From: Microbacterium sp. SD291
Lineage (GTDB): Bacteria > Actinomycetota > Actinomycetes > Actinomycetales > Microbacteriaceae
Assembly: GCF_017355365.1 (NCBI RefSeq)
Contig: NZ_JADIJR010000035.1
Coordinates: 1 to 32,021, forward strand
Length of the DNA stretch: 32,021 bases
Direction of reading: 5' to 3'
The notes below the pieces were generated by a model. It was not told where the DNA came from. It did no database searches and worked only from the letters and a program-made list of their open reading frames with translations. The position numbers and the translations under genes are program-made. Positions 23,753 to 31,767 of the stretch are shown here, one piece after another (within the stretch, counting starts at the first letter, position 1; every line of letters begins with the position of its first letter).

Positions 23753-25434
23753 GCTCCTCGAAGTCGCTCAGAGTCGTCATCGTCGGTGGAGTGGCCGGCG
23801 GTATGTCGGCAGCGACGCGTCTACGGCGTCTCGAGGAGGACGCGACCATCGTCGTCTTCGAGCGCGGCCCCGAGGTCTCGTACGCCAACTGCGGCCTGCC
23901 GTACTTCGTCGGTGGGGTGATCGCCGACCGGGACTCGCTGCTGCTTCAGACACCGGAGTCCCTGCACCGCCGGTTCCGCCTGGACGTGCGGGTGCGACAC
24001 GAGGTGACTCGCATCGACACCGCCCGCAGACTGGTCGAGGTCGTCGATCTGGAGAGCGGTGCGAAGAGCATGGAGGCCTACGACAGGCTCGTTCTCGCGG
24101 CCGGAGCGCGCCCGAAGCGCGGTGAGCAGACCGGCGGTCCGTCGGTCCGCAGCCTCCGTACGGTGGAGGATGCCGTCGAGATCGAGGGCGCCGTGTCCCG
24201 ACCCGGTGTGCCGGTGGTCGTGGTCGGAGGCGGGTACACAGGACTCGAGGCCGTCGAGAACCTTGTCGCGCGCGAGGCGACGGTAACCCTCGTGCAGCGC
24301 AACGCGCAGTTGCTGTCGCCGCTCGACCCCGAGATGGCGGCGCCCGTGCTCGATGCGGTGCGCAGCCGCGGCGTCGATGTGCGGCTCGGGGTCGAGGTGA
24401 TCGCGACGCGGGAAGGCGCCGTCGAGCTGAGCGACGGCAGCGTGATCGCGGCGGAACTCGTCGTCGAAGCATCCGGGGTCGTGCCTGAAACGCGACTTGC
24501 GGCGGACGCGGGCATCGCGCTCGGGGAGACCGGAGGCATCCGTGTCGACGAGCACTGCCGCACCAGCGACCCGCACATCTTCGCGGTCGGGGACGGTGCC
24601 GAGAAGACTGAACTCGTCGGCGGCGAGGCGGCGATCATCACGATGGCGGGCCTGGCCAACCGTCACGGACGTCTGATCGCGGACGTGATCGCAGGACGCG
24701 CGGAGTCCGTCCGGCCGGCGATCGGCACGGGCATCGTCGAGGTGTTCGGCCTGGCCGCTGCGAAGGTCGGATGGAACGAGAAGCAGCTCTCCGCCGCCGG
24801 TCGCGATTTCTACGTCGTGCACGTGCATCCCGGATCGCACGCCGGTTACTTCCCCGGCGCCCAGACTGTGTCGATCAAGCTGCTCGCCGATCCGGCATCC
24901 GATCGGATCCTCGGGGCCCAGGTCATAGGACGAGACGGGGTCGACAAGCGGATCGACGTGATCGCGACGGCGATGCACGCGGGCCTCGCGGCCGCGGAAC
25001 TCGCTCACCTCGAACTCGCCTATGCGCCCCAGTTCGGCTCGGCGAAAGATGCGGTGAACATCGCCGGCTATGTCGCAGAGAACACCAGGACGGGCACGAC
25101 TCCCTCTGTTCAGTGGCACGAGCTCGCCGCCGCACGGGGCTCAGGGACATTGCTCGTCGATGTCCGGACTCCGGATGAGTTCGCCGCCGGGTCGATCCCG
25201 GGGGCGATCAACATGCCTCTGGACGAGCTGCGGGAGCATCTCCACGAACTGCCGGCGGGTCCGCTCATCGTGCATTGTCAGGTGGGCCTGCGCGGACATA
25301 TCGCCACCCGGTTGCTCCTCCAGCACGGGCACGACGCTCGCAATCTCGACGGCGGCTACCGCACCTGGCGCGACGGTTCCACGGCGGAGGTCTCGCGGGC
25401 ACGCAGCGGCGCCATGGCCGCGTCCCGGGCGTGA
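23749..25434 (+). CDS. CoA-disulfide reductase / rhodanese fusion (CDR-Rhd)
   Basis: This 561-residue flavoprotein comprises a two-FAD/NAD-domain pyridine nucleotide-disulfide reductase (residues about 1-455) and a C-terminal rhodanese (about 465-555). VGGVAGGMSAATRLRR binds FAD, the single redox Cys48 is in NCGLPY (CoA-disulfide reductase type), and GGGYTGLEAVENL binds NAD(P)H. The rhodanese active-site Cys510 sits in HCQVGLRG. Such fusions reduce CoA persulfide or polysulfide. The start at 23749 overlaps the small Cys-rich gene; the longer frame to 23686 is not used. Regulated, by position, by the CstR-like repressor. Confidence 0.92.
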   Translation: MSSSKSLRVVIVGGVAGGMSAATRLRRLEEDATIVVFERGPEVSYANCGLPYFVGGVIADRDSLLLQTPESLHRRFRLDVRVRHEVTRIDTARRLVEVVDLESGAKSMEAYDRLVLAAGARPKRGEQTGGPSVRSLRTVEDAVEIEGAVSRPGVPVVVVGGGYTGLEAVENLVAREATVTLVQRNAQLLSPLDPEMAAPVLDAVRSRGVDVRLGVEVIATREGAVELSDGSVIAAELVVEASGVVPETRLAADAGIALGETGGIRVDEHCRTSDPHIFAVGDGAEKTELVGGEAAIITMAGLANRHGRLIADVIAGRAESVRPAIGTGIVEVFGLAAAKVGWNEKQLSAAGRDFYVVHVHPGSHAGYFPGAQTVSIKLLADPASDRILGAQVIGRDGVDKRIDVIATAMHAGLAAAELAHLELAYAPQFGSAKDAVNIAGYVAENTRTGTTPSVQWHELAAARGSGTLLVDVRTPDEFAAGSIPGAINMPLDELREHLHELPAGPLIVHCQVGLRGHIATRLLLQHGHDARNLDGGYRTWRDGSTAEVSRARSGAMAASRA

Positions 25435-25623
25435 CGTCCGTGGAGGCGTCGCGGTGCGCGGCCGGGCCCAGTCAGAGCGAAGGATGACGGCAGGGGAAGC
25501 AGCTCGATCCCTAGTACAGGATGTAGAACGGCGCCCAGTCTCGGGACTCGCCTACCGCGTTGCACGCCGTGTGGTGTGACGCGATGACGAGCGGGGTGTC
25601 ACGCGTGGACGGCGCTGTCGGAG

Positions 25624-25998
25624 TCAGCGCGCGTGGCGGTAAGCCTGTTCGGCCCAGCCGAGCAGCTCGCGATCGACGTCCTTGACCAGGCGGAGCTCGA
25701 CGTGGTGCATCCATGTCGTCGGCGACGGGTTCACGATCTCCTTGAACCGGGCGGAGTCCACGCGCTCGGGCAGCGCCAGCGAGAGAACGACCGGGACGTC
25801 AGATTTCACATACGCACCCGGCCTCCAGGCGAATGCGAAACTGCGGCGGGCTCGGAAGGCCACCTGGCTTCGGGAGACCTGCACCACGACGCCGTCCAGC
25901 TTGAGGAGCCGCCGTGCAATCGCTCGATAGATCCGCGCGGCCTTGGTGTCGAAGCCGAAGAACTCTTCGCCCTTCAACGGTTCAGCTCGCCCGGGCAT
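25624..25998 (-). CDS. DUF5655 domain protein
   Basis: This 124-residue protein has the DUF5655 pattern (KAARIYRAIARRLLKLDGVVVQVSRSQVAFRARRSFAFAW and SARFKEIVNPSPTTWMHHVELR). The fold is small alpha/beta; its biochemical role is unknown. The start at 25998 is four bases after the SDR stop, so it is the last gene of the USP-SDR-DUF5655 transcript. The longer frame to 26232 overlaps the SDR gene and is not used. The 189 bp that follow (25435-25623) hold no convincing gene. Confidence 0.82.
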   Translation of the reverse strand: MPGRAEPLKGEEFFGFDTKAARIYRAIARRLLKLDGVVVQVSRSQVAFRARRSFAFAWRPGAYVKSDVPVVLSLALPERVDSARFKEIVNPSPTTWMHHVELRLVKDVDRELLGWAEQAYRHAR

Positions 25999-26002
25999 CA
26001 GA

Positions 26003-26749
26003 TCACACGGCTGCCCAGCCGCCATCGACGGGAAGGATGGCGCCGGAGACGTCGGACGCCTCGTCGCTGAGCAACCAGACGATCGCGGACGCGAGCGCTT
26101 CGGGCTTCGCGATCGCCGGCAGCGTCGCCTGCATGATCGGTCCGAGTCGCCGCTGCGCCTCTTCAGATCGGAAGGGCGCCTCGATGTTGGTCGCCACAGG
26201 CCCGGGAGCGACTGCGTTGCAGCGCACGCCATGCGGCGTGTAGAAGAACGCGGTGCTGAGGGTGAAGCCGTTCACGGCATGCTTCGAGGTCGTGTACGCC
26301 GTGCCCGCAGCGGATCCGCGAAGTCCCGCTTCGGAGCTGACGTTGACGATCGAGCCGCCCCCCGCGGCGATCATCTGCGGGAGGACAGCCCGGGTCAGTC
26401 GCATCATCGCCGTCAGGTTCACAGACAGCACGCGATCCCAGGTCTCGTCGTCGATCTCAGCGGTCGGCTCGAAGCCGTCCATGATGCCAGCGACGTTGGC
26501 GAGACCGTGCACGCCGGTTCGCAGGTGAGCGATGACCCGGTCTATCGTCAACTGATCGGTGAGGTCGCCGTCGATCGTGACGACCGAGCTTCCCAGTTCC
26601 TCTTCGAGCGACCGGAGGCGGTGCCGTGACACGTCGACGCCGATGACCCGAGCGGATTCGCTTGCGAGCCGGATGGCTGTTGCGCGGCCGATGCCCGATC
26701 CGGCACCGGTGACGACGACCGTGCGGTTCTGGAAGCGAGGGGTTGCCAT
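26003..26749 (-). CDS. Short-chain dehydrogenase/reductase
   Basis: This 248-residue classical SDR has TGAGSGIG (residues 14-21) for the cofactor, NVAGIM (NAG equivalent), Asn111, Ser139, Tyr152 and Lys156 as the catalytic tetrad, and ends normally. The acidic Asp at the end of strand 2 (VIGVDV) suggests NAD(H) preference. The substrate is unknown. The start at 26749 has AAAGGA upstream. The stress-protein gene ends 11 bp before it, so both belong to one transcript. Its place among stress genes suggests a redox role under low oxygen or starvation (inference). Confidence 0.93.
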   Translation of the reverse strand: MATPRFQNRTVVVTGAGSGIGRATAIRLASESARVIGVDVSRHRLRSLEEELGSSVVTIDGDLTDQLTIDRVIAHLRTGVHGLANVAGIMDGFEPTAEIDDETWDRVLSVNLTAMMRLTRAVLPQMIAAGGGSIVNVSSEAGLRGSAAGTAYTTSKHAVNGFTLSTAFFYTPHGVRCNAVAPGPVATNIEAPFRSEEAQRRLGPIMQATLPAIAKPEALASAIVWLLSDEASDVSGAILPVDGGWAAV

Positions 26750-26760
26750 GGGGGTTCCTT

Positions 26761-27198
26761 TCAGGAGTGAGGAGTCGGACCGTGGACGATCAGCACGGGG
26801 CAATGAGCATGCGCGGCGCAAGCAGCACTGACCGAGCCCAGCAGCAGCCCGGCGAACCCGCCGTGCCCTCGGCTGCCGAGGACGACCATTCCGCAGGTTT
26901 CGCTCATGTCGATCAACGTGCGCGCCGGAGGACCTGGAGTGACGGTCCGCAAGAGGCCTGCCGGGGGGTGGTCGCCGAAGGCATCGTGAATCGCGCCGTC
27001 GAGCACCTCCGCGGCCGTGTCCTGCGGAGACCACTCGACCACCATCATCGGGTCGAGCGGCGGTGGTGCCCACGCTGTGACGACTTCGAGCGATGCGCCG
27101 AGCGCTGTCGCCATCCGTGCCGCGTACTTCAGTGCTGCCACGGAGGGAGCGGATCCGTCGACTCCGACGACGATGTGCTGTGCTTCTGTGCTTCTCAT
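26761..27198 (-). CDS. Universal stress protein (UspA family)
   Basis: This 145-residue single-domain Usp has IVVGVDGSAPS near the start (ATP-binding strand) and GSRGHGGFAGLLLGSVS near the end, the G-x2-G-x9-G(S) nucleotide-binding motif. It is probably an ATP-binding dimer in the cytosol. The start is set at the ATG of MRSTEAQ; a GTG at 27246 would add 16 residues but covers the DosR-like site. A DosR-box-like sequence at 27233-27246 is 35 bp upstream. It is transcribed with the SDR and DUF5655 genes. Confidence 0.92.
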   Translation of the reverse strand: MRSTEAQHIVVGVDGSAPSVAALKYAARMATALGASLEVVTAWAPPPLDPMMVVEWSPQDTAAEVLDGAIHDAFGDHPPAGLLRTVTPGPPARTLIDMSETCGMVVLGSRGHGGFAGLLLGSVSAACAAHAHCPVLIVHGPTPHS

Positions 27199-27232
27199 AG
27201 GTTCAGCATCGGTCGCTTCGGAGCGCGGGCCC

Positions 27233-27246
27233 GGGACTAAGGTCAC
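27233..27246. promoter_or_regulatory. DosR-like box 1 (GGGAC-N4-GTCAC)
   Basis: GGGACTAAGGTCAC is followed by ATG. The same layout, GGGACNAARGTCACATG, recurs at 31501-31517. It lies 35 bp before the Usp start and is the best candidate for control of the 27198-25624 transcript. Confidence 0.55.
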
Positions 27247-27286
27247 ATGCGCGTCGGGCGGCTTCGCGGTGCCGTCGCCGCCCTGC

Positions 27287-27691
27287 TCAACGACTGAACA
27301 TCCTGCCCTGGACGGATGTCGGCACTATCCGCACCCACCGGTCCTTCTCCTCCGGAGCCCAGGGGTGAACTCGCAGCCGCTCCGCGTCGAGGATGTCGGC
27401 GTCGCGATCGAACTCCTCGGCGGTCCCCTTGAGGACGACGCTGAAGGCCTCATCGTCATCGAAGCCATCCACTTCGAACGCCACAGCGCTGTGGACCGTC
27501 AGTTCCAGGAGCTTGGTCCCTGCTGAGGTGCGGAACACGATGGTGCCGTCGTCTCCGACCGCGTGGTTCACCGGGAAGATGTCGACCTCGCCTGCGGCCG
27601 TAGCCGCAACGCGACCATAAGGGGATTGTCGGAGGCGGTCCCAGCATTCGTCCTCGGTCAGACGGCGGGTCTGTGATTCGTTCTCGTCCAT
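27287..27691 (-). CDS. PPOX-fold flavin-binding protein
   Basis: This 134-residue protein is related to pyridoxamine-5'-phosphate oxidase and F420-dependent reductases. The split-barrel fold is indicated by ECWDRLRQSPYGRVAATAAGEVDIFPVNHAVGDDGTIVFRTSAGTKL (about residues 15-61). This compact type is frequently found next to universal stress proteins in actinobacteria. Its substrate is unknown; it may bind FMN or another flavin. The start at 27691 is preceded by GAGAGGAAC. It lies between two Usp genes; spacing of 88 and 61 bp leaves room for separate promoters. Confidence 0.87.
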   Translation of the reverse strand: MDENESQTRRLTEDECWDRLRQSPYGRVAATAAGEVDIFPVNHAVGDDGTIVFRTSAGTKLLELTVHSAVAFEVDGFDDDEAFSVVLKGTAEEFDRDADILDAERLRVHPWAPEEKDRWVRIVPTSVQGRMFSR

Positions 27692-27752
27692 AGTCGTTCC
27701 TCTCTCTGTCGACGTTCTTCTCCGTCTCGGCGTGTGCGGGCAGAAGAGCACG

Positions 27753-28241
27753 TCATGGTGCTGCGTCGATGATGAGCTCCTGCGACCGGACTCCGAGTGC
27801 CGCGGTGTCTTTCTCGTGCACGACGAGCACTGGACACCGCGCATGCGCGGCGCACGCGGCGCTCACCGAGCCGAGAACCAAGCCGACCAGGCCGCCGTGC
27901 CCGTGGCTGCCGAGCACGAGCATCGACGCATCGTCACTGAGCTCGACGAGAACCTCGCGCGGCGGGCCGGGAAGGACCCGGTGACTGAACCGCGCCGGCG
28001 GTGTTCCCTGGAAAGCTGCCTCGATCGCGTTTCGGGCCGCCAGTTCCGCGTACTTCTTCGGCAACCGGTCGAGGCCGGGGTCGAAAGGATCGAGCAGCAC
28101 CGGATAGGTCCAGGTCGTGATCGCTTCGAGCGGAGCATCCATTGCTCTTGCGATATTCGCACCGTACGCGAGCGCGGCGACCGAGCAGGCTGAGCCGTCG
28201 ACGCCCACGATCACGGGCTGCGGACGCGATTCGTTCTTCAT
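27753..28241 (-). CDS. Universal stress protein (UspA family)
   Basis: This 162-residue Usp is a close relative of the neighbour at 26761-27198, sharing GSVSAACAAHA-CPVL. VIVGVDGSACS at the start and GSHGHGGLVGLVLGSVS at the end form the ATP site. A strong AGGAG stands before the ATG at 28241. It diverges from the two-domain Usp at 28609. The C-terminal 20 residues after the last strand (TAALGVRSQEL...) are a short extension absent from the neighbour. The close similarity indicates local duplication. Confidence 0.92.
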   Translation of the reverse strand: MKNESRPQPVIVGVDGSACSVAALAYGANIARAMDAPLEAITTWTYPVLLDPFDPGLDRLPKKYAELAARNAIEAAFQGTPPARFSHRVLPGPPREVLVELSDDASMLVLGSHGHGGLVGLVLGSVSAACAAHARCPVLVVHEKDTAALGVRSQELIIDAAP

Positions 28242-28387
28242 GATGGTTTCTCCTGTTCATCGAGGACGGTGCCGTGCCGCCCGTATCGTCACAGGCAACG
28301 CGCGATCGCGTTCACGGTCAGCACTGGGACGCCGGCTCGGATGCCGTTGCCCCGTGTCGATGCTGCGCGACCGTGTGGCGGACCGTT

Positions 28388-28401
28388 GGGCCGAACGTCC
28401 C
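28388..28401. promoter_or_regulatory. DosR-like box 2 (GGGCC-N4-GTCCC)
   Basis: GGGCCGAACGTCCC is close to the family pattern; the GGGCC variant is also common in mycobacterial boxes. It lies 32 bp (centre to centre) from box 3 between the divergent Usp genes. Confidence 0.45.
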
Positions 28402-28419
28402 GCGGCTTCGGCTCTCGAC

Positions 28420-28433
28420 GGGACCTTCGACCC
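28420..28433. promoter_or_regulatory. DosR-like box 3 (GGGAC-N4-GACCC)
   Basis: GGGACCTTCGACCC has one mismatch in the second arm. With box 2 it forms a tandem pair about three helical turns apart. Confidence 0.45.
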
Positions 28434-28608
28434 AAGCGAGACGATCCCGAGCGCCGATCATCGGGAAAGCACCGCACTTGACGGCAGGTCCCTGAGGAAT
28501 CGCTCCTGCGCAGCGGGGGAATCCGCGGCTTCGCATGATCTTGCAGGCGAGCGCCATCGGGATGAGCGGGACACCACCAGCTATTGGCAGAGGATGACGG
28601 AGACGATC

Positions 28609-29448
28609 ATGGAACAGAGCATTCTCGTCGGGGTGACCGACTCGGCCGTGAGCCGCCGCGTCGTGGACTGGGTATCGGCGCGTGCGTTGGAACGCGGCTG
28701 CCGGATCGAACTCGTGTCTGTCGTCGGCGGCGCTGTCGGTGTGGTCGGTGAGGGACCGATCGTCGAGGCGGCGATGAAGTCCGCCGGCATCCTGCTCGAA
28801 CGTGAAGTGGAGTTCCTGAGGAGCCGAGGCGTCGTCGCGGAAACACGCATCGTGCGCGGTGACCCGGTGGGCGAGCTGATCGATTCGTCCATGGTCTTCG
28901 ATCTCCTCGCGATCGGGAGTGACTACCGTGGTTCGGCAGTCGGACCACGTCGCGGTCCCCACGGCGTGAGGATCGCTGCCGGTGCGCACTGCCCCGTCGT
29001 CGTGGTCCCCGACATGGACATGTCCGGGCGTCGCGGGATCGTGGTGGGCGTCGACCGCTCGCCGATCGCGCGCCGGGCGCTGGCCTTCGCCTTCGCCGAA
29101 GCCGAACGCAGCGGTGACCCGCTCACCGTGCTGCACACGTGGCAACCCGTTCCTCTTCCAAGGACCATGCGTGGTTATCCGCACGGCTACCTGTCGGGCG
29201 TGCAGACGCTGGCGGAGGAGACGGTGGATCTCGCGCTCGCGGAGATCAGCCCCGAGCATCCCGGTGTTCGGATCACGCGCGTGGTGGAGCAGGGCCCTCC
29301 CGCGCAGCGCCTCAACGAGTTGGCTTCGCACGCTCGACTGGCGGTTGTCGGCTCCCACGGGAGGGGTGCGCTCGCGCGCTTTCTGCTCGGCTCGACGAGT
29401 CAGCAGGTGCTCGATGAACTCTCGACCGTCACGGCGGTGGTCAGGTAG
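28609..29448 (+). CDS. Two-domain universal stress protein
   Basis: 279 residues with two Usp domains in tandem: residues about 5-140 (SILVGVTDSAVSRRVV at the start) and 142-279 (GIVVGVDRSPIARRAL to GSHGRGALARFLLGSTSQQVL). Only the second has an intact G-x2-G-x9-GS nucleotide motif; the first is degenerate and probably structural. The ATG at 28609 is chosen for the ACGGAG six bases before it; ATG 28594 is an alternative. The much longer open frame from 28117 is not coding. Tandem Usps are part of dormancy regulons in mycobacteria. Confidence 0.9.
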   Translation: MEQSILVGVTDSAVSRRVVDWVSARALERGCRIELVSVVGGAVGVVGEGPIVEAAMKSAGILLEREVEFLRSRGVVAETRIVRGDPVGELIDSSMVFDLLAIGSDYRGSAVGPRRGPHGVRIAAGAHCPVVVVPDMDMSGRRGIVVGVDRSPIARRALAFAFAEAERSGDPLTVLHTWQPVPLPRTMRGYPHGYLSGVQTLAEETVDLALAEISPEHPGVRITRVVEQGPPAQRLNELASHARLAVVGSHGRGALARFLLGSTSQQVLDELSTVTAVVR

Positions 29449-29475
29449 CGCTGGCCAGCTCAGTCTCGCCACTAC

Positions 29476-31485
29476 TCAGCGTCCGTTCAGGGAGTTCCGG
29501 GCCTCGCCGCGCCCCGTCGGAGGGCCGGTCAGTGCCCGCAGGGCATAGAGAATCGTGGCGAGGTCGACGAGTTCCTGGAGGAGAGCGCCCCCGACGGCAG
29601 GTATCCCGCCGGTCATCGCGACCAGCATCAGCCCCAGACTCAGCCCGATGCCGATCCAGATCGCTGTGAGCGCGACGTGACGGGTGTGACGCCCGATCGC
29701 GACGGCACGAGCGACTTGCTCGAGTGAATCGACGAGGATGACGACATCGGCAGCATCTCCGGCTGCCGTCGCTCCCCTCGCTCCCATGGCGATGCCGACG
29801 TCGGCCGCCGCCAGCACCGGCGCGTCGTTCACGCCATCGCCGACCATCATCAGCGGGCGCGGCTGCATTCCGCGCGCCAGGTCCACCTTGTCCTTGGGCA
29901 GCAGCTCCGCGTGGATCTCGCTGATCCCGGTCCGGCTCCCGATGGGTTCAGCGGTTGACGCGACATCGCCTGTGAGCATGACGATTCTGGTGACGCCTTG
30001 TGCTCTGAGCCAGGAGATCACTCCAGGGGCTTCGGGGCGAGTCTCATCGGCGAGAACCAGAGTCCCGGCGAATCTGCCATCCACCGATACATATGCGGCG
30101 GCCTGGCCGGCGACGAGGTTGATCCGGGTCGTGTCCGGTGCGACCGTGGCGACGTAGGCCGGCTTGCCGACGACGACGACGCGACCCCCGATGCTCGCCG
30201 ATACCCCGTTGGTTGCTGCCTCTGTGGCGCTGTCGGCGGGGAGAAGAACGAGGCCGCGGGCTTCGGCGGCACGGCGGATGCCGTCGGCGAGTACGTGGGT
30301 CGAATACTGCTCTGCCGATGCTGCAAGCCGAAGGAGCTCCTCTTCGCCGAAGTCATCGACGGGACGGATGTCGATCAGTTCGGGACGGCCTCGTGTAAGA
30401 GTTCCGGTCTTGTCGAACGCTGCGGACCGAATACGGGCGATCTGCTCGATGACAGCACCGCTCTTCACGATCACTCCCTCTCGCGCGGCTCGTGAGAGCC
30501 CGCCGAGGAAGGCCACCGGAGCGGCGATCAGAAGCGGACACGGCGTCGCGAGCACGAGAACCTCGGCGAACCTGCTCGAGTCTCCGGACAACGCCCACGC
30601 CGTGCCCGCGAGGAGGAGAGCGACGGCTGTGAACGGAAGGGCGAAGCGGTCGGCGAGCCGAACGATCGGCGCATGCGATTGCTCGGCTGCGCGTACCAGT
30701 GCGACGATCTGCTGGTACTGACTGTCGGCGCCGATGCGAACCGCGCGCAGCCGCACAGCTCTGCTCCCGTTGATAGCACCGGAGAGCACCTCCTCACCAG
30801 CCGCCCTTCCCACCGGCATGCTCTCCCCCGTGAGCGAAGACTCATCGAACGTGCCGGTCTCGCTGATGAGAGTGCCGTCGACGGGGACGATCTCCGCCGG
30901 GCGCACGAGCAACACGTCGCCGATGTGCACGTCGTCGACGTGCACATCCTGGACCGGTTCAGAGAACAAGGCGGAGCCGGCGCTGGATCCGGGGGAAGGA
31001 GCGAGCAGATGCGCGATACGCGGCGACCGGTCGAGCAGCGCGGAGAGGTCTCGCTTCGCGCGACGGGCGGCATAGTCCTCGAGGGCTTCGCCTCCGGACA
31101 GCATCAGGACGATGATCAGCGAAGCGACGTACTCGCCGACCGCCAGCGTCGCGACCATCGCCACCACCGCAAGGAAGTCGAGGCCCAGATGCCCGCGGAC
31201 CACGTCTCGGAGCATCCGGACGAGAGTCACCGTGACGAAGGCCCCGACATAGATCGTTGCGAGCCAGCGGCCCATCTGTGCCGAACCCATTGCGTGCAGC
31301 ATGGCAGTGAACGCCCCGACCAGCACGGTGACCAAGATCACCGGGTACCGCCGCAGTAGGAACTCAGGGCTCCGTGTGCGCTTGGCGGATCCGCTTCCGA
31401 CCGAAGAGCTCACGGGGCCGGTGTTCGCGTCGCGGTGCCCACCATCGTCGGCCTCGATTTCGTCATGAGACAAGAGTTCCTCCAC
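29476..31485 (-). CDS. Heavy-metal P1B-type ATPase with TPC motif
   Basis: This 669-residue P-type ATPase has the actuator TGES (219-222), the membrane motif Thr314-Pro-Cys316-Pro, the phosphorylated Asp358 in DKTGTL, and GDGVNDAP (about 550). It has six to eight membrane segments and no N-terminal metal-binding domain. TPC instead of CPC separates it from Cu(I) pumps and resembles the P1B-5 group (nickel/cobalt or unknown), although the C-terminal hemerythrin domain of that group is missing. The His-Pro motif of the N-domain is His-Val. The GTG at 31485 is the best start; no ATG occurs before the first helix. Two DosR-like boxes lie 16 and 51 bp upstream. Confidence 0.9.
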   Translation of the reverse strand: MEELLSHDEIEADDGGHRDANTGPVSSSVGSGSAKRTRSPEFLLRRYPVILVTVLVGAFTAMLHAMGSAQMGRWLATIYVGAFVTVTLVRMLRDVVRGHLGLDFLAVVAMVATLAVGEYVASLIIVLMLSGGEALEDYAARRAKRDLSALLDRSPRIAHLLAPSPGSSAGSALFSEPVQDVHVDDVHIGDVLLVRPAEIVPVDGTLISETGTFDESSLTGESMPVGRAAGEEVLSGAINGSRAVRLRAVRIGADSQYQQIVALVRAAEQSHAPIVRLADRFALPFTAVALLLAGTAWALSGDSSRFAEVLVLATPCPLLIAAPVAFLGGLSRAAREGVIVKSGAVIEQIARIRSAAFDKTGTLTRGRPELIDIRPVDDFGEEELLRLAASAEQYSTHVLADGIRRAAEARGLVLLPADSATEAATNGVSASIGGRVVVVGKPAYVATVAPDTTRINLVAGQAAAYVSVDGRFAGTLVLADETRPEAPGVISWLRAQGVTRIVMLTGDVASTAEPIGSRTGISEIHAELLPKDKVDLARGMQPRPLMMVGDGVNDAPVLAAADVGIAMGARGATAAGDAADVVILVDSLEQVARAVAIGRHTRHVALTAIWIGIGLSLGLMLVAMTGGIPAVGGALLQELVDLATILYALRALTGPPTGRGEARNSLNGR

Positions 31486-31500
31486 CCGCCCACCACGTCC

Positions 31501-31514
31501 GGGACGAAAGTCAC
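31501..31514. promoter_or_regulatory. DosR-like box 4 (GGGAC-N4-GTCAC)
   Basis: GGGACGAAAGTCAC is followed by ATG, as in box 1. It lies 16 bp before the ATPase start codon. Confidence 0.5.
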
Positions 31515-31536
31515 ATGAGCCGGTCCCGGTATCGCA

Positions 31537-31549
31537 GGACCAAGGTCCC
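31537..31549. promoter_or_regulatory. DosR-like box 5 (GGAC-N4-GTCC)
   Basis: GGACCAAGGTCCC is an inverted repeat GGAC-N4-GTCC; with one more base on each side it reads AGGAC-N4-GTCCCT. Its centre is 36 bp from box 4. Confidence 0.5.
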
Positions 31550-31692
31550 TGAGGAGCAGGTGTCGAAGCGGCGAGTGTATGGGTTGTTGCACTGGGCCAT
31601 CTCCGTGCTGCTCGCCTCTGCGGTGGTCGGCGTCGAGGAGTTCCGGAAGTCACTTGTTCGCGGACGCACGATCCACCCCCTTCCCGAGTACG

Positions 31693-31706
31693 GGGACACA
31701 AGTCAG
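31693..31706. promoter_or_regulatory. DosR-like box 6 (GGGAC-N4-GTCAG)
   Basis: GGGACACAAGTCAG lies 61 bp upstream of the phosphoketolase ATG, a usual distance for an activator site. Confidence 0.5.
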
Positions 31707-31767
31707 CGTGGAGACAGCGCGGGGCCTGACGTCGCACCGAGATCACGGCACCACTGAGAGGACCGAC

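Larger units (their letters stand above)
28242..28608. promoter_or_regulatory. Divergent promoter region of two Usp genes
   Basis: This 367-bp gap has several open frames but none with good codon use or a family match. It contains two DosR-like boxes at 28388-28401 and 28420-28433, and the ribosome-binding sites at its two ends. A shared bidirectional promoter is the simplest reading. Confidence 0.6.
31515..31757 (+). other. Doubtful 80-codon frame with one hydrophobic stretch
   Basis: A frame from ATG 31515 to 31757 would give an 80-residue protein with one membrane-like segment near residue 28. It overlaps the ATPase control region and box 5, has weak codon preference and no ribosome-binding site. 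It is listed because it fills the space before the phosphoketolase; it is probably not a gene. Confidence 0.2.

Noticed and set aside
25435..25623. Short frames between CDR-rhodanese and DUF5655, including a minus-strand frame ending at 25511
   Set aside because: No family match, no ribosome-binding site, and the frame overlaps DUF5655. The 189 bp hold no feature I can support.
28117..28608. Long N-terminal extension of the two-domain Usp
   Set aside because: It overlaps the divergent Usp gene and DosR-like boxes. The Usp similarity starts at residue MEQSILVGV, with a ribosome-binding site just before it.
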